Assembly: GCF_002162035.1 (NCBI RefSeq)
Contig: NZ_CP021138.1
Coordinates: 2,294,001-2,358,000 of the forward strand
Direction: 5' to 3'
From: Sulfuriferula sp. AH1
Lineage (GTDB): Bacteria; Pseudomonadota; Gammaproteobacteria; Burkholderiales; Sulfuriferulaceae
Length of the DNA stretch: 64,000 nucleotides
The notes beneath the pieces are model-generated. The model was not told the DNA's origin. It searched no databases and saw only the letters and a list, made by a program, of their open reading frames with translations. Shown one piece after another: positions 58,114 through 64,000 of this stretch (position 1 is its first letter; every line of letters starts with the position of its first letter). Made by a program: the position numbers and the translations under genes.

Positions 58114-59184
58114 TTAATCGACTGAATGTTGATGTTGCGACAGCGCCCATTGTACATGTTCGCGCACGATTACTGACGGATGATCGGCATGCCGGTTTAA
58201 CGCCGCAACTATTTCAGGACTGGCAGGCGCATTGCCCAGCGCGACAGCGATATTACGCAACCAGCGCTCATGGCCGATGCGGCGAATGGCGCTGCCTTGC
58301 AGCCGCTGATTGAATTCGTCCTCGCTCCATGCCAGCAAATCCACCAGCTGCGGGCCATCCAGCCCGTTGCGCACACTGAAATCGGCGCTGCTGCTGGTTT
58401 TGGCAAAGCGGTTCCACGGGCATATCAACTGACAATCGTCGCAGCCATAAATACGGTTACCCATCAGCGGACGCAGCTCGACAGGAATCGCGCCGCTGTG
58501 TTCGATGGTGAGGTAGGAAATGCAGCGCCGGGCATCGAGCTCGTTGGGCGCCAGTATCGCCTGTGTCGGGCAGATATCGATGCAGGCATGGCAATCGCCG
58601 CAGTGTGCGCTCACGGGTTGGTCTATCGGTAATGGCAAATCGGTATAGATTTCGCCGAGAAAGAACCACGATCCTGCTTCGCGATTGAGCAGCAGGGTAT
58701 GCTTGCCGCGCCAGCCCAGCCCGGCTTTGCTCGCCAGCGCGACTTCCATTACCGGCGCCGAATCGGTGAATACACGGTAATTGAATGCGCCCACGGCCTG
58801 ATTGATGCGCTCCGCCAACCGTTGCAGCTGCGTGCGCATCACCTTGTGGTAATCGCGGCCCAGTGCATAGCGCGAAATGTAAGCCGATTGCGGCTCGCTC
58901 ATGACTTCCCAGCTGTCGCGCGTATTTGGGGGGAGATAATCCATACGCACCGAGATCACGCGCACCGTGCCAGGGATTAATTCGGCAGGACGGGTACGCT
59001 TGGTGCCGTGTTTTGCCATATAATCCATCTCGCCGTGATAGCCTTGGCTCAACCAGGCCAGCAGCTCGGTTTCCGCCGCGCCCAGATCGCAGTCAGTAAT
59101 GCCTACGCCGTGAAAGCCGAGTTCCGCCCCCCAGACTTTAATCTGTTGCGCCAATACCACTAAATCGAGTTGATCATGATCCAT
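58114..59184 (-). CDS. queG: Epoxyqueuosine reductase
   Basis: Started at MDHDQLDLVVLAQQIKVWG (356 residues), aligning with E. coli QueG. It has the corrinoid-binding domain (SRYALGRDYHK), two [4Fe-4S] motifs (CGDCHACIDICP and GCDDCQLICPW) and a C-terminal HEAT-like segment (IRRIGHERWLRNIAVALGNA). It carries out the final step to queuosine at the tRNA wobble base. Its 5' end overlaps that of the divergent tsaE by nine bases. Confidence 0.94.
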   Translation of the reverse strand: MDHDQLDLVVLAQQIKVWGAELGFHGVGITDCDLGAAETELLAWLSQGYHGEMDYMAKHGTKRTRPAELIPGTVRVISVRMDYLPPNTRDSWEVMSEPQSAYISRYALGRDYHKVMRTQLQRLAERINQAVGAFNYRVFTDSAPVMEVALASKAGLGWRGKHTLLLNREAGSWFFLGEIYTDLPLPIDQPVSAHCGDCHACIDICPTQAILAPNELDARRCISYLTIEHSGAIPVELRPLMGNRIYGCDDCQLICPWNRFAKTSSSADFSVRNGLDGPQLVDLLAWSEDEFNQRLQGSAIRRIGHERWLRNIAVALGNAPASPEIVAALNRHADHPSVIVREHVQWALSQHQHSVD

Positions 59185-59670
59185 ACCGCTAATGATACCC
59201 TGCTCCGTTATTCCCGGCACCTTGCCGACGAGGCCGCCACCCTTGCACTAGGCGCCGATATCGCCCGCGCACTCGCTCCCGGGCTGGTAATCTACCTCTA
59301 CGGCAACCTCGGTGCGGGCAAAACCACACTCTCCCGCGGCATCATGCGTGGCCTCGGTTATCAGGGCAAAGTCAAAAGTCCGACGTATACTTTGGTTGAA
59401 CTTTATGAGGTTTCTAGGTTAAAGTTATATCACTTTGATTTATATCGCTTCAATGATGCGCTAGAATGGGAGGAAGCGGGATTCAGGGAGTATTTTAATC
59501 GCGACAGCGTGTGCCTGGTCGAATGGCCGGAAAAAGCGGCGGAATTACTCCCCACCCCGGATATACGCTTGTATTTAACGCCTGACGGCGAAGGCCGCAT
59601 TGCGGTCATCGAAGCCGTCACGCAAGGAGGTAAACAATGTCTGAGTCAATTGCCCGCTACCACTGGTTGA
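59176..59670 (+). CDS. tsaE: tRNA threonylcarbamoyladenosine ATPase TsaE
   Basis: A 164-residue protein from the ATG at 59176 (a TTG at 59170 is possible). Walker A is GNLGAGKTTLSRG, followed by KSPTYTLVELY and HFDLYR. It is the ATPase of the TsaBDE complex that makes t6A37 on ANN-decoding tRNAs. No other in-frame start exists before the conserved region, so its 5' end must overlap that of queG. The C-terminus runs 34 bases into amiC. Confidence 0.93.
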   Translation: MIHTANDTLLRYSRHLADEAATLALGADIARALAPGLVIYLYGNLGAGKTTLSRGIMRGLGYQGKVKSPTYTLVELYEVSRLKLYHFDLYRFNDALEWEEAGFREYFNRDSVCLVEWPEKAAELLPTPDIRLYLTPDGEGRIAVIEAVTQGGKQCLSQLPATTG

Positions 59671-60974
59671 TACCGCTGCGCCACGCCGTCACGGCGTTAT
59701 GCCTCACCCCGCTATGGGCCATGGCGGCGAACACCATCAACGACGTGCGCTATTGGCCGGCGAACGATTACAGTCGGCTCACGCTGGAATCCGCCGCGCC
59801 GCTCCACTACAAATTGTTTACCCTGAGCAATCCGGAGCGCCTGGTCATCGACCTGGAAGACGTTGACAACACGCCGGCGATGCAAGACCTGACCAGCAAG
59901 ATCGGCACCAACGACCCGTGGATCGCCAAATTGCGCGCAGGCATCAATCGTCCCGGCGTGCTGCGCCTTGTGCTCGACTTGCGCGGCGAGGTCAAGCCCA
60001 GCGTGTTCACCCTCAAACCGGTCGGCAATTACGGCAACCGCCTGGTGCTCGACGTCTATCCGGCCAAGCCAGCCGATGCCGCCGCAGCCAGCGTCAAATC
60101 CGGCGAGAACAGCGACAAGCTCAATCTGGCTCAGTCCGATGCTCAGCCACGCATTGACGACAATATGCCGGGAAAGGTCAACGACCCTGCCACAGATGAC
60201 ATGCCGACCACAGGCAAACCGGCCAAATCCGGAAAAAAACCCGCTTTCGAGGTCACTCGACTGATAACCGTCGCCATCGATGCCGGTCATGGCGGCGAAG
60301 ATCCAGGCGCCCACGGTGCCGACGGCACGCTGGAAAAGAATGTGACCCTGGCCGTGGCCAAGCGCGTCAAAGCCAAGATCGACAATATCGAAAATATGCG
60401 CGCCGTGCTGACACGCGACAGCGACTATTTCATTCCACTGGCTGAGCGCGTCAACAAGGCACGTCGTCTCAATGCCGACCTGTTCGTATCCATTCACGCC
60501 GATGCTTTCGTCCGCCCCGATGCGCGCGGCTCCAGCGTGTTCACCCTGTCCGAACATGGCGCGACCAGCGCCGCAGCACGCTGGCTGGCCAAATCGGAGA
60601 ATGACGCCGATCTGGTAGGCGGCGTCAATGTCGGCGTGAAAGACAAGAACCTGGCGAAAACGCTGATCGACCTGTCGCAAACCGCCACCAACAACGACAG
60701 CCGCCGTCTCGCCAGCTCGGTGCTCACCCAGCTCTCCGAAGTCAACAGGCTGCACAAAGGCGAAGTCGAACAGGCCGGATTCGCCGTGCTCAAGGCACCG
60801 GATATTCCTTCGATCCTGGTTGAGACCGCATTCATCTCCAACCCGGAAGAAGAAAAACGGCTCGCCGACAACGCTTATCAGGACAAGCTCGCCACCGCCA
60901 TTGTCGACGGTATCAAACGCTACTTCGCCAGCAATCCGGCAACGGCCAGATCCAAGTTGGCGATACGGGAGTAA
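59637..60974 (+). CDS. amiC: N-acetylmuramoyl-L-alanine amidase, AmiC-type
   Basis: A 445-residue exported protein. It has a signal peptide (to about residue 31, AMAA), an N-terminal AMIN domain (about 35-140), a Ser/Pro/Lys linker and a C-terminal zinc Amidase_3 domain. The metal ligands are in VAIDAGHGGEDPG and SIHADAF, and the catalytic Glu is in ILVETAFISNPEEE. It splits septal peptidoglycan. A textbook AAGGAGGT site (59624-59631) inside tsaE decides the start. tsaE-amiC-mutL is a conserved order. Confidence 0.94.
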   Translation: MSESIARYHWLIPLRHAVTALCLTPLWAMAANTINDVRYWPANDYSRLTLESAAPLHYKLFTLSNPERLVIDLEDVDNTPAMQDLTSKIGTNDPWIAKLRAGINRPGVLRLVLDLRGEVKPSVFTLKPVGNYGNRLVLDVYPAKPADAAAASVKSGENSDKLNLAQSDAQPRIDDNMPGKVNDPATDDMPTTGKPAKSGKKPAFEVTRLITVAIDAGHGGEDPGAHGADGTLEKNVTLAVAKRVKAKIDNIENMRAVLTRDSDYFIPLAERVNKARRLNADLFVSIHADAFVRPDARGSSVFTLSEHGATSAAARWLAKSENDADLVGGVNVGVKDKNLAKTLIDLSQTATNNDSRRLASSVLTQLSEVNRLHKGEVEQAGFAVLKAPDIPSILVETAFISNPEEEKRLADNAYQDKLATAIVDGIKRYFASNPATARSKLAIRE

Positions 60975-61003
60975 CAGCATCCTTGACGCACGTTTAAACA
61001 ATC

Positions 61004-61040
61004 CTTCACGCGATGCGATAAAATACATCATCGCGTGAAG
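61004..61040. promoter_or_regulatory. 12-bp inverted repeat upstream of mutL
   Basis: CTTCACGCGATG (61004-61015) and CATCGCGTGAAG (61029-61040) are perfect inverted arms around the 13-base CGATAAAATACAT. No T-tract follows, so it is not an ordinary terminator. The spacer holds a -10-like TAAAAT, so an operator for mutL is possible. Confidence 0.45.
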
Positions 61041-61094
61041 CCCGCCGGGCAACTCATCCACAATTACCAGACAGCAGCAGATACACTATTCTCC

Positions 61095-62909
61095 ATGCCC
61101 ACCATCCAGCTTCTTCCCGATTTACTGATCAGCCAGATCGCCGCGGGCGAGGTCGTGGAACGCCCGGCTTCCGCATTGAAAGAACTGCTGGAAAACAGCC
61201 TGGATGCGGGTGCGACTGAAATCCGCGTGCATCTGGAACTGGGCGGCACACAATTGATACGCGTGGCGGATAACGGCGTCGGCATCGAGCAGGCGCAACT
61301 GGGTCTGGCACTGGCACGCCACGCCACCAGCAAGATCGCCAGCCTGGAAGATCTGGAACGCGTCGCCAGCCTCGGCTTTCGCGGCGAAGCGCTGGCCAGC
61401 ATCGCCTCGGTAGCACGCGTACGCCTGGCCAGCCGCACGCTGACCGCAGCGCACGCATTCGAGATTCGCGCCGACGGTGCAGCGCCCGGCGAACTGCAAC
61501 CTACCGCACTCGCTGCCGGCACCACCATCGAAGTGCGCGACATGTTTTTCAATACGCCGGCACGACGCAAATTCCTCAAATCCGCCGCCACCGAATACGC
61601 CCATTGCGACGAGACTTTCCGCCGCATTGCGCTGGCTCGGCCCGATGTCACTTTCAGCCTGCATCACAATGACCGCGTCGTGCAGCACTGGCGCGCCCAC
61701 AGCATGGCTGAGCGTATCGCCGCCGTGCTGGGCGCGGATTTCACCCACGCTGCAGTGGATATCGCCGAGATTGCCGCCGGACTGAGCCTGCACGGCATGA
61801 GCGCACTGCCCGCCTATTCGCGCGCCAATCGCGATGCGCAATATGTGTTCGTCAACGGCCGCTTTGTCCGCGACAAACTGCTGGCGCACGCGTTGCGTCA
61901 GGCTTACCGCGACGTCTTGCATAACGACCGCCATCCGGCTTATTGCCTGTTCCTCACCCTCGATCCGGCCACAGTGGATGTCAACGTGCACCCCGCCAAG
62001 ACCGAAGTGCGTTTTCGCGACAGCCGGGCCGTGCACCAGTTTTTATATCACGCCATCAACAAGGCCTTGGCCGGATGCGCCGGTGACAACCCGGCGGCAC
62101 ACGCGCAACTGGCAGGTACATCCGGTCATGCAGCGCAGCCGGCCGGCAATCCACCCGTTGCGCAACCGGCATTTGCCGCTCGCACGGCATACAACCCGCC
62201 CCATCAGACCAATATGCCGTTAGGCATAGCGCAACCGGCCGGATTCTACGAGATGATGACGCGCGACATGCCGTCGCCGCATGCCGCGCCGGCCATTCCG
62301 CCAGTCGATGTTGCCGCCACCCGACCTCATCCCCTGGGTTACGCCATCGGGCAGATCCACGGCGTTTATATCCTCGCGCAAAATCAGGAAGGGTTGGTGC
62401 TGGTGGACATGCATGCGGCGCACGAGCGCATCATGTACGAGAAGCTCAAAACCGCGCTCGATCAACAAGCTATCGCCAGCCAGCCATTGCTCATTCCGGT
62501 TGCGATCAGCGCCGATGCGCTGGACGTGACCGCCGCCGCTGAACACGCCGATACCTTGGCGGCGATGGGTTTTGAGATCGCACCACTGTCGCCTGCCAGT
62601 CTGGCTATCCGTGCCGTGCCGCAACTATTGCAGAACGCCGATCCGGCGCAGCTTGCGCGCGATTTGCTGCGCGAACTGCGCGAATCCGGCGCCAGTCACG
62701 TCCTTACCGAACAGCGCAATGAACTGCTCGGTACGCTGGCCTGTCATAGCGCCGTGCGCGCCAACCGCCAACTGAGCATCACCGAAATGAACGCACTGCT
62801 GCGCGATATGGAAACCACCGAACGCGCCAATCAGTGTAACCACGGTCGCCCGACCTGGTTCCAGATCAGTCTGGCAGAGCTGGACAAGATGTTTATGCGC
62901 GGGAAGTAA
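61095..62909 (+). CDS. mutL: DNA mismatch repair protein MutL
   Basis: Started at MPTIQLLPDLLISQIAAGEV (604 residues); the 20 codons upstream are outside the family alignment. The GHKL ATPase domain shows LLENSLDAGATEI, DNGVGI and ATSKI, then GFRGEAL. A Pro/Ala-rich linker (about 340-420) leads to the C-terminal dimerisation domain. It lacks an evident DQHA(X)2E(X)4E endonuclease motif (the site reads DMHAAHERIMYE), consistent with methyl-directed repair. Confidence 0.95.
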   Translation: MPTIQLLPDLLISQIAAGEVVERPASALKELLENSLDAGATEIRVHLELGGTQLIRVADNGVGIEQAQLGLALARHATSKIASLEDLERVASLGFRGEALASIASVARVRLASRTLTAAHAFEIRADGAAPGELQPTALAAGTTIEVRDMFFNTPARRKFLKSAATEYAHCDETFRRIALARPDVTFSLHHNDRVVQHWRAHSMAERIAAVLGADFTHAAVDIAEIAAGLSLHGMSALPAYSRANRDAQYVFVNGRFVRDKLLAHALRQAYRDVLHNDRHPAYCLFLTLDPATVDVNVHPAKTEVRFRDSRAVHQFLYHAINKALAGCAGDNPAAHAQLAGTSGHAAQPAGNPPVAQPAFAARTAYNPPHQTNMPLGIAQPAGFYEMMTRDMPSPHAAPAIPPVDVAATRPHPLGYAIGQIHGVYILAQNQEGLVLVDMHAAHERIMYEKLKTALDQQAIASQPLLIPVAISADALDVTAAAEHADTLAAMGFEIAPLSPASLAIRAVPQLLQNADPAQLARDLLRELRESGASHVLTEQRNELLGTLACHSAVRANRQLSITEMNALLRDMETTERANQCNHGRPTWFQISLAELDKMFMRGK

Positions 62910-62913
62910 CGAA

Positions 62914-63444
62914 TCAGTAACGCTTGTCGATGTGCGGCGCATCCGTCGCCGCACCCGGTATGAGGAAATGAGCGCTGCCGGCCGGGCTGGCATAGCGCAC
63001 AGCGAGTTTCCAGCCCTCTCCGGATTTCTTCCAGACGTCCACCATGTAGATATCACCCGACGCCTTTTTAGCCTTATCCTGTTTCAGCAGGAAACTGACG
63101 ACAGCGACGACGTCGTAATCATGCACTGCCATTTGCCGGATATCGCAAGCTGCAGTACCGCGATTATCAGACCGATATCGATCTAACCATTGCGCACGCG
63201 GTATCGGGTTGCCGGGCATGGCGCCCACCCGCATTTCGAAATCGTCAGCCAGCAGTGTGTCTATGGTACCGCCATCGCCCTTGCGGATATGCTGGTCCAG
63301 ATCACATTCAAGCCCGCTGAAGATCTTTACCAGCCGCGTGACTGTGGGGATGGAAACCTGCACACCACCGGGTTGCGCAGCAAACGTCGCTGTGCTCGAC
63401 AAGGCGACCGCAAGTATCGCCAATAATGAAACGTATTTTTTCAT
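62914..63444 (-). CDS. Exported NTF2-like (DUF4440-type) protein
   Basis: Started at MKKYVSLLAILAVALSSTAT behind an AAGGTGG site (176 residues). The upstream 25 codons of the open frame are rejected. A signal peptide ends near TFAA (residue 23). The mature part has the SnoaL/NTF2-like pattern ECDLDQHIRKGDGGTIDTLL, DDFEMRV and DVWKKSGEGWKLAVRYAS. Such domains bind small molecules or act as enzymes; no function can be assigned. It converges with mutL with four bases between stops. Confidence 0.72.
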   Translation of the reverse strand: MKKYVSLLAILAVALSSTATFAAQPGGVQVSIPTVTRLVKIFSGLECDLDQHIRKGDGGTIDTLLADDFEMRVGAMPGNPIPRAQWLDRYRSDNRGTAACDIRQMAVHDYDVVAVVSFLLKQDKAKKASGDIYMVDVWKKSGEGWKLAVRYASPAGSAHFLIPGAATDAPHIDKRY

Positions 63445-63500
63445 TGCAACCACCTTATGGCCCGACCGCATGCATTCCCCAGCATAAGCGCCAATGCGCG

Positions 63501-64000
63501 CTAATACGCTAATGTGCACAAGCCGCCCGAAGCATTAAGCCAGTTCTGCTGAATCAGAAAATCGCGCGCGCCCAGCTTCATATTGGCTTGCGAGCCATTG
63601 CTGACGGTATAGGTGGTGCCGAATTTCCACGCGCATTTATCAGCGTTTTCCTGTCCCAACGTGTCATACCAGGCATTCAGATCAGGATCCGTCACCGCCT
63701 CTTCCAGCTCATGAGCAAGCACGCTGGCCATGCCATCCGCCCCCGCATTCCCGTTAGGACTGGTGGTTTGCGCTTCACACGCACTCGGGCAGCGATCAGG
63801 ATTGCCCACGAATGAATATTTGATATCCTGGCCCGCTATCGAACCATGGGTATGCCATCCGCAGTAGGAAGTACAAAAACCGGAAGTCTCATTGACGTCA
63901 GCGGAGGTCAGGACAAAATAGACTGCATTGGGATCTGCCGGCAAGGCGCCGCTGGTGATGGCGTTGCTCACCACCGCGGTCACATCGGCATCAGCCAGCG
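63501..64000 (-). CDS. EXORDIUM-like (Phi-1 family) protein, N-terminus beyond the window
   Basis: The frame is open to the last base, so the 5' part is missing; 166 codons are visible. NAVYFVLTSADV, GFCTSYCGWHTH, KYSFVGNPDRCPSAC, SPNGNAGADGMASVLAHELE and TDPDLNAWYD follow the plant EXORDIUM/phosphate-induced protein 1 pattern, with the HE pair in the same place as the plant GHE. Many cysteines indicate an exported protein. Bacterial members have no known function. The HE-containing helix looks metalloprotease-like, but a catalytic role is unproven. Stop TAA at 63501-63503. Confidence 0.8.
   Translation of the reverse strand, partial: LADADVTAVVSNAITSGALPADPNAVYFVLTSADVNETSGFCTSYCGWHTHGSIAGQDIKYSFVGNPDRCPSACEAQTTSPNGNAGADGMASVLAHELEEAVTDPDLNAWYDTLGQENADKCAWKFGTTYTVSNGSQANMKLGARDFLIQQNWLNASGGLCTLAY

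Noticed and set aside
59712-61061. 449-codon open frame antisense to amiC
   Set aside because: It mirrors the amidase gene, which has a perfect Shine-Dalgarno and all zinc-site motifs.

Overview
The window is a chromosomal segment of a Gram-negative betaproteobacterium. The housekeeping gene order (rplU-rpmA-obgE-proB; rpsP-rimM-trmD-rplS; pyrG-kdsA-eno-ftsB-zipA-ligA-galU; ubiE-ubiJ-ubiB) and the LPS genes lptE and kdsA point there. A prokaryotic-type phosphoribulokinase suggests Calvin-cycle autotrophy, so a Gallionella/Sulfuriferula/Sulfuricella-like member of the Nitrosomonadales is a reasonable guess. The species cannot be fixed from the sequence alone. No tRNA, rRNA, insertion sequence or CRISPR array was seen; the one RNA gene is the 4.5S SRP RNA.

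Layout. 1-32 kb is almost entirely core genome: translation (L21, L27, L19, S16, RimM, TrmD, ProS, LeuS, MAP), replication and repair (holA, ligA), cell envelope (lptE, kdsA, galU, ftsB, zipA, a lytic transglycosylase), nitrogen control (glnD), glycolysis (eno), CTP synthesis (pyrG) and ubiquinone biosynthesis. 31-36 kb is accessory: an EamA transporter with an interleaved inverted-repeat leader, a PatB/MalY-type C-S lyase, a MntA-HepT toxin-antitoxin pair and an OvoA-type ovothiol synthase.

36-57 kb is a large surface-polysaccharide locus, all on the minus strand. Read in transcription order it starts with a CDP-3,6-dideoxyhexose module (rfbF, rfbG, rfbH, a 3,5-epimerase-like gene, a reductase, a GT2). 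This is followed by a MarR-type EPS regulator with its own palindromic operator, then an MsbA-like exporter. The second half resembles the Pseudomonas A-band D-rhamnan locus: bifunctional manC, wzm, wzt, a 1077-residue methyltransferase/coiled-coil/GT2/GT4 fusion, gmd, rmd, two GT4 enzymes, a WbpV-like dehydrogenase and an initiating phosphoglycosyl transferase. Two gene scars, a 27-codon gmd stub and a wzm'-'rmlC chimera, record past module swaps. The likely product is an ABC-transporter-exported D-rhamnose polymer whose end is methylated and read by the Wzt C-terminal domain.

57-64 kb returns to core genes (murI, queG, tsaE, amiC, mutL) and ends with two exported proteins: an NTF2-like protein and a partial EXORDIUM-like (Phi-1 family) protein cut by the window edge.

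The most interesting items are the fusion protein with four 21-bp heptad-encoding repeats (a possible slippage-tunable chain-length ruler), the two scars, the ovoA/C-S lyase neighbourhood, the leader upstream of the EamA gene, and the EXORDIUM-like protein.
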